Below are positions 1-7,574 of a stretch of DNA of 64,000 nucleotides, in pieces. The stretch lies in assembly GCF_000342005.1 (NCBI RefSeq), contig NZ_AOHO01000063.1:310001-374000 (forward strand). The letters are read 5' to 3'. The notes under the pieces are model-generated. The model saw nothing but the letters and a program-made list of their open reading frames with translations, had not been told where the DNA came from and did no database searches. This stretch comes from Amycolatopsis decaplanina DSM 44594 (GTDB lineage: Bacteria > Actinomycetota > Actinomycetes > Mycobacteriales > Pseudonocardiaceae). Made by a program: the position numbers and the translations under genes. Every line of letters starts with the position of its first letter. The first letter of the stretch is position 1.

Positions 1-84
1 TGCCAGCGATGGCCGGTAGGGATCAGTGAACTGGGGCGCGCGCCAGACGTCCGCGCGATCGGGCCGGCGCGTGGAACACCTCAA
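1..84 (-). CDS. Possible start of a gene running off the left edge
   Basis: On the minus strand a TTG at 84-82 overlaps the TGA stop of the MFS gene in a TTGA arrangement typical of coupled translation. The frame stays open to the edge with mostly G or C in third positions and reads ...WRAPQFTDPYRPSLA. Only 28 codons are visible and I recognise no family. It could equally be non-coding sequence downstream of the transporter. Confidence 0.22.
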   Translation of the reverse strand, partial: MRCSTRRPDRADVWRAPQFTDPYRPSLA

Positions 85-1334
85 TGTTCTGCGCGCGCGG
101 CGTCTTTCTCCTGCCACCGTTCCGGGTCGCGGCTGAGGTTCCGGAACCAGCTCAGCGCGAGCGGGACGGTCAGCACCAATCCCGCAAGCCCGAAGACGCC
201 GACGGTCGACTGAGGACCCACCTGGTCCGCCAGGATGCCGCCGATCAGCGGGCTCACGCCCATCGTCGTGGTCAGTCCGGTGTTCGACAGCCCCATGACC
301 TGTGCCCGGCTCTCGTCCGGCACGGCCAGCGTCAGTGAAGCGGTCGCCTGCATCAGCGCCACCGTGCCGAAGCCGCCGCAGAACACGAACAACACGATCG
401 ACGACAACGGTCCCGGCTGCAAAAAGCACAGCAGCAGCGGGAGCGCCGTCAGCGCGGAAAGCGGCCCGATCAGCTTCGGTCTGACGTGCGCCGGCACCCA
501 ACGCGAATAGATGAACGCGCCGATCACGCTGCCGATCGGGTCGGCGGCCAGTAGCAGGCCGATGACCTCGGGGCCGCCGCCCGACGAGGCGACGTAGGGC
601 GCCGCGATGCCCTCGTACACCGGCAGCAGGCCCATCAGCCAGGTGAACAGCAGCAGCGAGCGCAGCCCTGAGCTGGCGAAGACGATTTTCCCGCCCGAGC
701 CGATCGAGGCGAAGAACGACTTGCGCTTCTCGCCGGACGCCGCGGCCGGGCGCGTGGCCAGCCCGAACCGGACGAACAATGCCGAAGCCACGAAGGTCAC
801 CGCGTCCAGCGCGAGGGCGATGTGCGGTTCGAGCGCGGTCAACAGGAGACCGCCGCCGGCGAATCCGGCCAGCTGCGCCGATTGGACGGTCATGCTGCGG
901 ATCGCCATGCCGACGACGAACCGGTCGCCTTCGAGGATCTGCGGCAGCAGGGCCAGCTGTGCGGCCTTGAACGGCGGGTTCAGCAGCGAGACGGCGCCGA
1001 CGAGGACGCACAGGACCCAGAACGGCAGTACCGGGACCGCGACCAGCGCGATCAGCAGGGCCCGCAGCAGGTCGACGACCACCATCACGGTTCGCCGGGG
1101 GAAACGGTCCGCGAACCCGGTGAGGAAGATGCCGCCGAGCAGCGACGGGGCGTAGGTCAGCGCGTAGGTGAGGCCGGTCAAGGTCGCGGAGCGGGTTTCG
1201 GTGAAGACGAGGACGGAGAGGGCGACCCTGGCGAGTTGATCACCGAAGATCGAGAACAGCTCGGCGAACCAGAGCGAACGGAACTCGGCTACACCGAACA
1301 CCTCTCGGTAAGTGACCCGTCCGGCCGAAGCCAT
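81..1334 (-). CDS. MFS transporter, MFS_3/EntS-like drug or siderophore exporter type
   Basis: This is a 417-residue integral membrane carrier of the major facilitator superfamily, expected to export a small molecule using the proton gradient. About twelve hydrophobic segments are visible. The N-terminal pattern around LWFAELFSIFGDQLARVAL and the cytoplasmic loop GFADRFPRR (residues 73-81), the MFS motif A between helices 2 and 3, are typical of the MFS_3 group. I chose the ATG at 1334 because GGGGGC sits just upstream and conserved sequence begins there. A longer frame to 1607 starts in low-quality sequence and crosses an inverted repeat that looks regulatory. The substrate cannot be told from sequence. 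The repeat at 1369-1407 suggests control by a small regulator encoded elsewhere. Confidence 0.85.
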   Translation of the reverse strand: MASAGRVTYREVFGVAEFRSLWFAELFSIFGDQLARVALSVLVFTETRSATLTGLTYALTYAPSLLGGIFLTGFADRFPRRTVMVVVDLLRALLIALVAVPVLPFWVLCVLVGAVSLLNPPFKAAQLALLPQILEGDRFVVGMAIRSMTVQSAQLAGFAGGGLLLTALEPHIALALDAVTFVASALFVRFGLATRPAAASGEKRKSFFASIGSGGKIVFASSGLRSLLLFTWLMGLLPVYEGIAAPYVASSGGGPEVIGLLLAADPIGSVIGAFIYSRWVPAHVRPKLIGPLSALTALPLLLCFLQPGPLSSIVLFVFCGGFGTVALMQATASLTLAVPDESRAQVMGLSNTGLTTTMGVSPLIGGILADQVGPQSTVGVFGLAGLVLTVPLALSWFRNLSRDPERWQEKDAARAEH

Positions 1335-1368
1335 TTTGCCCCCAATAGGGTCCTTATTACGCGACAAA

Positions 1369-1407
1369 CTCGTGACCGAGAGTAACGCGGTCACGAGCTG
1401 GTCACGA
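1369..1407. promoter_or_regulatory. Inverted and direct repeat upstream of the MFS gene (candidate operator)
   Basis: CTCGTGACC at 1369-1377 is matched by its exact inverse GGTCACGAG at 1389-1397, 11 bases apart. A third copy, GGTCACGA, follows at 1400-1407. The array lies 35-75 bases upstream of the ATG of the exporter, where an operator for a TetR- or MarR-type repressor would be expected. No such regulator is adjacent. The function is inference. Confidence 0.4.
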
Positions 1408-1780
1408 AGCGTCATTCGTTCACGTAAGTGTCTCCTGACTGTTGGTGATTGGCTAGGTTCTTTCGCCGGGTTTCTGGGGTTGAAGATCTTTTTCGTGGAG
1501 GAACGGCCGTTCGGGAAGATGTCCCGGTGACCGATATCGCGGTCCATACCAGCGGTTTTCGGTTGTTTCGGGTCGTTCGCCGGGAAAGCTGGACAGGGCG
1601 GCGTCACCCGAGATGGGGATGCCGCGTCGTGCCGAGGAGCCGTGCGTACCCCGCGCCGTTCGTGTGCGGAGGGTGGGTGAACACCATTCGACTCCGCTCC
1701 GCGACGGCCGGAGCTATCAGGTGACGCTGACGTTATGCGCCGAATGGATGATCAGCCCGCCATCCGGTGGAGTGAACGGC

Positions 1781-2057
1781 TCAGCCGTCGACAGCGAGTT
1801 CCTCGCGTGCCGAAGCCGCCTTCGCCGCGTCGCGTTTGGCGACCTCTTCGCGCACGATCTGGATGCCATGACGGCCGACGCCGATCGTGTCGTAACCGCG
1901 CGGAGAGAATGTCGACACCGAGGGCGTAGTAGTCGAGCAGGGCCTGCGCGACGGTTTCGGTCGTGCCGACCAGCGCGTTGGAGTTTCCGGCGCCGCCGGT
2001 CACGGCCGCGGTGGGGATCCACAGTGCCCGGTCGAACCGTTCGCCCTCGGCGGCGTC
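1781..2057 (-). pseudogene. C-terminal remnant of an LLM-class flavin-dependent monooxygenase
   Basis: Read on the minus strand from 2057, the sequence encodes DAAEGERFDRALWIPTAAV, then GGAGNSNALVGTTETVAQAL and LDYYALGVDIL. That matches the C-terminal part of SsuD-like luciferase-fold monooxygenases. The frame is then broken. After about 1900 the family motif RGYDTIGVGRHG is found only in another frame, continuing to a TGA at 1781-1783. The family would have GCGCGCGG where the DNA has GCGCGG, so a two-base loss in a GC run explains the shift. The N-terminal two thirds are absent. The remnant lies in the same orientation as the MFS gene and is not expected to make an enzyme. Confidence 0.6.
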
Positions 2058-2066
2058 ACAACCGTC

Positions 2067-2266
2067 CGATTTGGACGGCTGGTTCCTTCTTGGACGCCGA
2101 AACGCGTGTCACGGCCGACGAGGAACGCCGGGCTTTCGTCACTTCCGGTGCGAGTTTCCCCGGCGAGACCGAGGCGCGAACGCTCGTCGAGGCCAGGCTG
2201 CCCGTTCCGGCAGAACGACGTCGTCGCGCGGGAGATCCTGAGGCTGATCCCTTAGTCCAGCAAGGA
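2067..2266 (+). other. Gap without a recognisable gene
   Basis: Between the monooxygenase remnant and the palindrome at 2267 there is a short plus-strand frame (LDAETRVTADEERRAF...) that shifts near 2220 into a second frame ending VVAREILRLIP and a TAG. Composition is only weakly coding. It may be another decayed gene end, but I cannot name a family. The stretch 1408-1780 likewise holds nothing I recognise. Confidence 0.2.
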
Positions 2267-2325
2267 AAGTACGTGAAGGCCCCCTTCATGTACCTGGGCG
2301 CAAGGAAGGGGGCCTTCACGTACTT
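2267..2325. repeat. Family C intergenic palindrome, copy 1
   Basis: Two exact 21-base arms (2267-2287 and 2305-2325, core GTGAAGGCCCCCTTC) flank a 17-base loop. It ends 7 bases past the stop of the minus-strand HNH gene, so its likely role is a hairpin at that transcript's 3' end. It is related in core sequence to the palindromes at 9210-9250 and 52403-52441. Confidence 0.75.
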
Positions 2326-2332
2326 ATGGGGT

Positions 2333-2971
2333 CTAGCAGCGGTTGAGCATGTCGGTGAGCGCGGTCTTCTCCGCCGACTTGACGGTCAGCTTGTACTTGT
2401 ACTTCACCGTGGTCCACATCTTCGCGTAGGTGCACCAGTAGCCGACGGTCGGCGGCTTCCAGGCGTCCGGCGACTTGTCGCCCTTCTCCTGGTTGACGTT
2501 GTCGGTGACGGCGATCAGCTGCGGCGCGCTGAGGTCGTTCGCGAACGCCTGCCGCTGCGAGGTGGTCCACGACGAAGCCCCGGTGCGCCACGCGGCGGCG
2601 AGCGGCACGACGTGGTCGATGTCCACATCGGACGCCGCGGTCCAGGTGGCGCCGTCGTACGGACTGAACCAGCTGCCGGACACGGCGGCGCAACTGCTGT
2701 CCTGCTGCACGTTCGTGCCGTCCCGCTTCAGCACGACCTCACGGGTGTTGCAGCTGTCGCCCTGGTCGGACCAGTGCGGGAACTTGTCACGGCTGTACCC
2801 GGTCGACGAACCGTCCGGCTTGACGGTCAGCGCGGCGAGCTGGGTCTTGGCGGTCGAAGCCGACGGGATGCCCGGGGGTGTCGCTTCGGCGACGCCGACC
2901 ACGCCCGCCGAGACGATCGCCGAGACGGCGAGGACGGTGAAGGAGCGACGAACAGCAAGCGCAGTTGGCAT
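2333..2971 (-). CDS. Secreted HNH endonuclease-family protein
   Basis: This is a 212-residue exported protein of the HNH/DUF1524-like family common in actinomycetes. Residues 1-30 form a Sec signal peptide ending near AEA. The nuclease-type core is DIDHVVPL (117-124), where Asp and His would bind metal and activate water. It is followed by the NVNQEKGDKSP stretch (158-168), which carries the conserved Asn and Lys of these proteins, and a Trp/Cys-rich end. Four cysteines (74, 94, 180, 212) fit disulphides in an extracellular protein. The ATG at 2971 has GGAGG seven bases upstream. A role in scavenging extracellular DNA is plausible, but activity is inferred from the family. It stands alone between a remnant and the purA neighbourhood. 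Confidence 0.82.
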   Translation of the reverse strand: MPTALAVRRSFTVLAVSAIVSAGVVGVAEATPPGIPSASTAKTQLAALTVKPDGSSTGYSRDKFPHWSDQGDSCNTREVVLKRDGTNVQQDSSCAAVSGSWFSPYDGATWTAASDVDIDHVVPLAAAWRTGASSWTTSQRQAFANDLSAPQLIAVTDNVNQEKGDKSPDAWKPPTVGYWCTYAKMWTTVKYKYKLTVKSAEKTALTDMLNRC

Positions 2972-3156
2972 ATTGCTGCCTCCGTGTCAGGTTTGGGGAC
3001 CTGGTCACCATGAGGCACGGATATGACCCATGCAACACCATCGAATGACACTCTGCTGGCTATTCGTGAACGGAGGGTGTCATGCGCAGGTAGGACGCGG
3101 TGTACGCACCCGAAAAATCTTCGGAAAGTCCAGCTGATGGTTCTGGGCCGAACGGG

Positions 3157-3837
3157 TTAGTCCAGTCCGCGGACCAGCCGGAGGTCCTCCGTGTGCCGGT
3201 ACCAGGTCCACCGGCTCATCGCGCGGGGATGGGCGACGCCGTCGCTGCTCGGCCGGGTCGGGATGCAGCCGAGCTGGAACGCCCGCGCGTACTGCGTCGA
3301 AGGCCGTTTGAACAGCGTCCCCTTGGTCACCCGGACCATCAGCCCCGGGCCGCTCGTGTCCGGCTCGACCTCGATCGAGCGCGCGGGACCGCGCAGGACG
3401 GTGTGCTCGTCGCAGTAGGCCACCCCGCGGATCATCCCGATCACCCCGCGCCCGACCAGCACCCCGCCGGTGTCGTCGCGGATCAGCGGTACGGGGTCGA
3501 CCTCGCCGCGCAACGCGAGCGCGAGGGCGCGCAGCGGTTGGGTCGGCAGGCTCCAGATACGGGCGACGTCTGAGTCCGGAGAGGACGGCACGAACCCGAG
3601 CGACACGCCGGAGAGCTGTTCTTTTCGTAACAGCCGAAGCGCGACCGCCGCCAGGTCGGCGTCGGTTCCCGCGACCACCAGGTGATCGTGTTCCCCCAGC
3701 AAGGGGTCGATATCCGCCTTGCCGGGGCGGCTCGGCACACGCACCATTTCGACGTCGTCGATCTCCGGGAGGGTGGGCTCGCCCTCCGGACAGACCACCA
3801 CTATTCCGCGCACCCGAAGGCCCTCCGTTACGCTCAT
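3157..3837 (-). CDS. Conserved actinobacterial protein, Rv0358-like, with a degenerate lipid-kinase-like core
   Basis: This 226-residue cytosolic protein is divergent from purA, with 54 bases between starts, as Rv0358 and purA are in M. tuberculosis. That synteny is the main basis for the assignment. Residues 53-98 resemble the nucleotide-binding core of diacylglycerol/sphingosine kinases: a strand then AGTDADLA where the family has GGDGT, then GFVPSSPDSDVAR...LP where kinases have PLGTGNDFAR...LP. The glycine-rich catalytic motif is therefore changed, and kinase activity is doubtful. The rest (residues 120-226) reads as a beta-rich domain ending SRWTWYRHTEDLRLVRGLD. The start is the ATG at 3837; its ribosome site is weak. 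I do not know its function. Confidence 0.7.
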   Translation of the reverse strand: MSVTEGLRVRGIVVVCPEGEPTLPEIDDVEMVRVPSRPGKADIDPLLGEHDHLVVAGTDADLAAVALRLLRKEQLSGVSLGFVPSSPDSDVARIWSLPTQPLRALALALRGEVDPVPLIRDDTGGVLVGRGVIGMIRGVAYCDEHTVLRGPARSIEVEPDTSGPGLMVRVTKGTLFKRPSTQYARAFQLGCIPTRPSSDGVAHPRAMSRWTWYRHTEDLRLVRGLD

Positions 3838-3891
3838 GCACCGGCATTTACCAGCGCCAAACCACAAGTCGCCGAACACCTGGAGTGTCAC

Positions 3892-5178
3892 ATGCCGGCC
3901 ATCGTGCTGATCGGGGCCCAATGGGGGGACGAGGGCAAGGGCAAGGCCACCGACCTGCTCGGCGACCGCGTCCAGTGGATCGTGCGTTACCAAGGCGGTA
4001 ACAACGCGGGCCACACCGTAGTCCTTCCCGACGGGCAGAACTTCGCCCTCCACCTCATCCCGTCCGGGATCCTCACGCCGGGCGTCACCAACGTCATCGG
4101 CAACGGCGTCGTCATCGACCCGGGCGTGCTTCTCGACGAACTCGCCGGGCTGGAAGAACGCGACGTCGACACCAGCAAGCTGCTGATCTCCGCCGACGCG
4201 CACTTGATCATGCCGTACCACGTGGCGATCGATAAGGTCACCGAGCGTTACCTCGGCAGCCGCAAGATCGGCACCACCGGCCGCGGCATCGGCCCCTGCT
4301 ATCAGGACAAGATCGCCCGCGTCGGCGTCCGCGTGCAGGACCTGCTCGACGAGAAGATCTTCCGGCAGAAGGTCGAGTCGGCACTGGAGTTCAAGAACCA
4401 GGTGCTGGTCAAGGTCTACAACCGCAAGGCACTGGACGCGAACCAGGTCGCCGACGAGGTGCTGGCCGCGGGCGAGAAGTTCGCGCACCGCATCGCCGAC
4501 ACGCGCCTGCAGCTCAATCAGGCCCTCGAACGCGGCGAGACCGTGCTGCTCGAAGGTTCGCAGGGCACCCTGCTCGACGTCGACCACGGCACCTACCCGT
4601 TCGTGACGTCGTCGAACCCGACCTCCGGCGGCGCGAGCGCGGGTTCGGGCATCGGCCCCGGCAAGATCACCACCGTGCTGGGCATCCTCAAGGCCTACAC
4701 GACGCGCGTCGGCTCCGGCCCGTTCCCGACCGAGCTGGACGACGAGTCCGGCGAGTACCTGCGCAAACAGGGCGGCGAGTTCGGCGTCACCACCGGCCGC
4801 TCGCGGCGCACCGGCTGGTTCGACGCGGTCATCGCGCGCTACGCCGTGCGGGTCAACGGCATCACCGACTACTTCCTCACCAAACTGGACGTGCTGTCCG
4901 GGCTGGAGAAGGTGCCGGTGTGCGTCGGCTACGAGGTCGACGGGTCCCGGACGTACGACATGCCGATGACGCAGACCGACGTGCACCACGCGCTGCCGAT
5001 CTACGAAGAGCTGCCGGGCTGGTTCGAGGACATCTCGGGCTGCCGGACCTTCGAGGAGCTGCCGGCGAACGCGCGGGCCTACGTCGAGCGGCTCGAAGAG
5101 CTCTCGGGCGCGCGGATCTCGGCGATCGGCGTCGGCCCTGGCCGCGAGCAGACGATCGTGCGGCACGAGTTCGTCTGA
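3892..5178 (+). CDS. purA: Adenylosuccinate synthetase
   Basis: PurA joins IMP and aspartate using GTP to form adenylosuccinate, the committed step to AMP. At 428 residues it has the usual family length. The GTP/IMP loop GAQWGDEGKGK is at residues 8-18 with catalytic Asp13, and the second catalytic residue His41 sits in NNAGHTVV. GTTGRGIGPCYQDK (about 126-139) and the C-terminal guanine-binding GRSRRTGWFD are intact. Translation starts at the ATG at 3892 behind GGAGTG. A longer reading to 3682 would overlap the divergent gene and lacks family similarity. A perfect 46-base palindrome follows the stop by four bases. It is separated from the purD-purM run by about 5.5 kb. Confidence 0.98.
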   Translation: MPAIVLIGAQWGDEGKGKATDLLGDRVQWIVRYQGGNNAGHTVVLPDGQNFALHLIPSGILTPGVTNVIGNGVVIDPGVLLDELAGLEERDVDTSKLLISADAHLIMPYHVAIDKVTERYLGSRKIGTTGRGIGPCYQDKIARVGVRVQDLLDEKIFRQKVESALEFKNQVLVKVYNRKALDANQVADEVLAAGEKFAHRIADTRLQLNQALERGETVLLEGSQGTLLDVDHGTYPFVTSSNPTSGGASAGSGIGPGKITTVLGILKAYTTRVGSGPFPTELDDESGEYLRKQGGEFGVTTGRSRRTGWFDAVIARYAVRVNGITDYFLTKLDVLSGLEKVPVCVGYEVDGSRTYDMPMTQTDVHHALPIYEELPGWFEDISGCRTFEELPANARAYVERLEELSGARISAIGVGPGREQTIVRHEFV

Positions 5179-5182
5179 TCTT

Positions 5183-5228
5183 CTCGTGAGTGGCTAGGAC
5201 GGTTAGAACCGTCCTAGCCACTCACGAG
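5183..5228. repeat. Family A intergenic palindrome, copy 1 (perfect)
   Basis: Arms of 22 bases match exactly around a two-base centre. They begin CTCGTGAGTGGC and the centre reads GGACGGTTAGAACCGTCC. It starts four bases after the purA stop and could fold into a long hairpin ending purA transcripts. The same sequence recurs at 32500-32544, 46363-46408 and, split, at 17181-17410. Confidence 0.85.
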
Positions 5229-5330
5229 GTTTTCCTGGCGCTTCAGGTCCTCGTAAGCCTCCGCTCCGCGCGCGTGATCTCACCTGGTGAACGGCGAAAT
5301 ATCCGTTCGACGGCGTGGTTAGCGTTGAAC

Positions 5331-6266
5331 ATGACCATCGGAGTGGCACTCCCGTCCGGGGACACCGCGAATGCCATCAACATCGTCGACGAACTCATCA
5401 CGCAGACCCGGCAGGCCGCCGGCGCGGGCCTGACGTCCGTCTGGTTCTCCCAGCAGATGGAGCACGACGCGATCACCGTCGCCGCCCTCGCGGGCCGCGC
5501 CGTCCCGGGAATCACCGTCGGTACCGGCGTCGTCCCGATCTACCCTCGGCATCCCTTGCTGATCACCGGCCTCGCGCAGACGGCGCAGGCCGCCACCGGG
5601 GGCCGCTTCGTCCTCGGCCTCGGGACCGGCGCGAAGAACTGGCTTGAACCGGCGTACGGCATCGAGTACCCGTCGCCGATCAAGCACCTTCGCGAGTACC
5701 TCACGATCCTCCGGCAGGTGCTCGATGGCGGCGAAGTCGACTTCCGCGGCGAGACAGTCAGGGCACACGCCAAGGGCTTCGCGGCTTCGCTGTCTGTCGC
5801 GGGGGCTTCGGACATCCCCGTGATCATCGCCGCGATGGGACGGCGGGCGCTGCGCGTCACCGGCGAGCTCGCCGACGGCACGATCCCGTTCCTGGCCGGG
5901 CCGAAGGCCCTTTCCGGGCTGATCGTCCCGGAGATCACCAAGGCCGCCGCGGGCCGTCCGGCGCCGCGGATCATCGCCATGGTCCCGGTCGTCGTGACCG
6001 GCGATCCCGACGCCGTCCGCGCCACGGTCGATCGGCAGTACGCGTTCTTCCGCGACATCCCCTCCTATCGCGCGGTCTTCGACGCCCAAGGGGTGGATTC
6101 CGCCGGTGACCTGGTGATCGCGGGGGACGAGGAGACCGTCGCGGCCGAAATCCGGCGGTACTTCGACGCCGGGGCGACCGAGGTCGTCGCGACGCAGAGC
6201 GGCATCCGGAACACGGAAGAGCGGCTCCGCACCTGGCGCGTGCTGGGAGACCTCGTCAAGCGCTGA
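5331..6266 (+). CDS. LLM-class F420/flavin-dependent oxidoreductase
   Basis: This 311-residue single-domain TIM-barrel protein of the luciferase-like monooxygenase superfamily probably uses coenzyme F420 or FMN. The N-terminal strand MTIGVALPSGD, the SVWFSQQMEHDAIT region and the GRFVLGLGTGAKNWLEPAYG block match the TIGR03564-type F420 subgroup, where the Gly-rich segment contacts the cofactor phosphate. C-terminal substrate-site sequence follows (IIAAMGRRALRVTGELADG). The ATG at 5331 was chosen because the family begins there; the frame upstream runs into the palindrome. The substrate is unknown, and the neighbours (purA, an aromatic-acid type carrier) do not settle it. It is unrelated in sequence detail to the decayed LLM remnant at 1781. 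Confidence 0.85.
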   Translation: MTIGVALPSGDTANAINIVDELITQTRQAAGAGLTSVWFSQQMEHDAITVAALAGRAVPGITVGTGVVPIYPRHPLLITGLAQTAQAATGGRFVLGLGTGAKNWLEPAYGIEYPSPIKHLREYLTILRQVLDGGEVDFRGETVRAHAKGFAASLSVAGASDIPVIIAAMGRRALRVTGELADGTIPFLAGPKALSGLIVPEITKAAAGRPAPRIIAMVPVVVTGDPDAVRATVDRQYAFFRDIPSYRAVFDAQGVDSAGDLVIAGDEETVAAEIRRYFDAGATEVVATQSGIRNTEERLRTWRVLGDLVKR

Positions 6267-6362
6267 CCCGCCCTTTCAAGTCGTTCAGGCGCCCAGTGGC
6301 CTTGCTCACAGCGTTCGGATTGTGCATACTCGTGCGCATTGCGAACACAGCTGGAGGTTCCC

Positions 6363-7574
6363 ATGTCCCCTGCCGCGGCCCGTTCCTGGGTGGTTCCACT
6401 CGCCTGGACGGCGGTACTGCTCGATGGATTCGACCTGGTCGTCCTGGGCACGGTGCTGCCCGCGCTGCTCCGTGACCACGTCTGGGGCCTGACGCCCGGC
6501 ACGGCGTCGGTGATCTCGACGTTCGGCCTGATCGGCATGACGATCGGCGCGCTGGCGATCGGCACGATCACCGACCTGATCGGCCGGCGGAAGGCGCTGA
6601 TCATCGCGGTCACCGCCTTCTCGGTGTTCACCGCGCTCTGCGCCGTCTCGCCGTCGGCGTTCGTCTTCGGTCTGCTGCGCTTCCTCGCCGGGCTGGGTCT
6701 CGGCGGCTGCCTGCCGACGGCGATCGCGCTGGTCACCGAGTACGCCCGCAAGGGGAAGGGCGGCAGCGCGACCACCACGGTGATGACCGGCTACCACGTG
6801 GGCGCGGTGCTGACGGCCCTGCTCGGCATCTGGCTGATCCAGCCGCTCGGCTGGCGCGCGATGTTCGTCGCGGGTGCGCTGCCCGCGCTCGTGCTGGTGC
6901 CGCTGATGATCAAGTATCTGCCGGAATCCGAGTCCTTCGAACGGGCGCGGGAGAAGTCGGCGACGGAAGTCGTCGGCGGCCTGTTCCACGGCGGGCTCCT
7001 GCGCGCCACCATCGCGTTCTGGGTGACTTCGTTCATGGGGCTGCTGCTGGTCTACGGGCTCAACACCTGGTTGCCGGAGATCATGCGCCAGGCCGGGTAC
7101 CCGCTGGGCGCGGCGCTCGGGCTGCTGCTCACGTTGAACCTCGGCGGCGTCGTCGGCCTGCTCGTCGCGGGCCGGGTGGCGGACAAGGTCGGCGTGCGGC
7201 CGGCGGTGATCTTCTGGTTCCTTGGAGCGGCGGTGTTCCTGGCCTTGCTGAGCGTGAAGCTGCCCGCTGTCGGCCTGTACGTGGCCGTATTCCTCACCGG
7301 CGGTTTCGTGTTCAGCGCGCAGGTGCTCGTGTACGCCTACATCGGCAAGACCTACCCGGACGTCATGCGCGCCACCGGGATCGGCTGGGCGGCGGGTGTC
7401 GGCCGCGTCGGCGCGATCTGCGGCCCGATCCTCGGCGGCGCGCTGCTCAGCGCCGGGATCGCGTACCCGTGGGGTTTCTACGCCTTCGCCGGAGTCGGGG
7501 CATTGGGAGCGGCCGCGGTGACCGGAGTCCGAGCCGGCCGCTCCCGGGAGGACGCCGCTACCCCAGTTCCTTGA
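6363..7574 (+). CDS. MFS transporter, aromatic acid:H+ symporter (AAHS) type
   Basis: This 403-residue, twelve-helix carrier has the AAHS signature DGFDLVVLG in helix 1, whose Asp is needed for aromatic-acid/proton symport in PcaK and BenK. It also has the loop GTITDLIGRRKAL (MFS motif A) and a GWAAGVGRVGAICGP motif in the C-terminal half. Import of a benzoate- or protocatechuate-like acid is the family expectation, but no catabolic gene lies nearby, so the substrate is open. The ATG at 6363 has GGAGG upstream at about 6351-6355. Its 3' end overlaps the convergent permease gene by 17 bases. Confidence 0.85.
   Translation: MSPAAARSWVVPLAWTAVLLDGFDLVVLGTVLPALLRDHVWGLTPGTASVISTFGLIGMTIGALAIGTITDLIGRRKALIIAVTAFSVFTALCAVSPSAFVFGLLRFLAGLGLGGCLPTAIALVTEYARKGKGGSATTTVMTGYHVGAVLTALLGIWLIQPLGWRAMFVAGALPALVLVPLMIKYLPESESFERAREKSATEVVGGLFHGGLLRATIAFWVTSFMGLLLVYGLNTWLPEIMRQAGYPLGAALGLLLTLNLGGVVGLLVAGRVADKVGVRPAVIFWFLGAAVFLALLSVKLPAVGLYVAVFLTGGFVFSAQVLVYAYIGKTYPDVMRATGIGWAAGVGRVGAICGPILGGALLSAGIAYPWGFYAFAGVGALGAAAVTGVRAGRSREDAATPVP

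Noticed and set aside
3157..5166. A 669-codon open frame on the minus strand running antisense through purA
   Set aside because: Only its last 226 codons (from 3837) are protein-like. The part antisense to purA is a mirror of GC-rich codon use, a common artefact in this genome; similar long antisense frames exist against purL (43977-46037), purF and purM.
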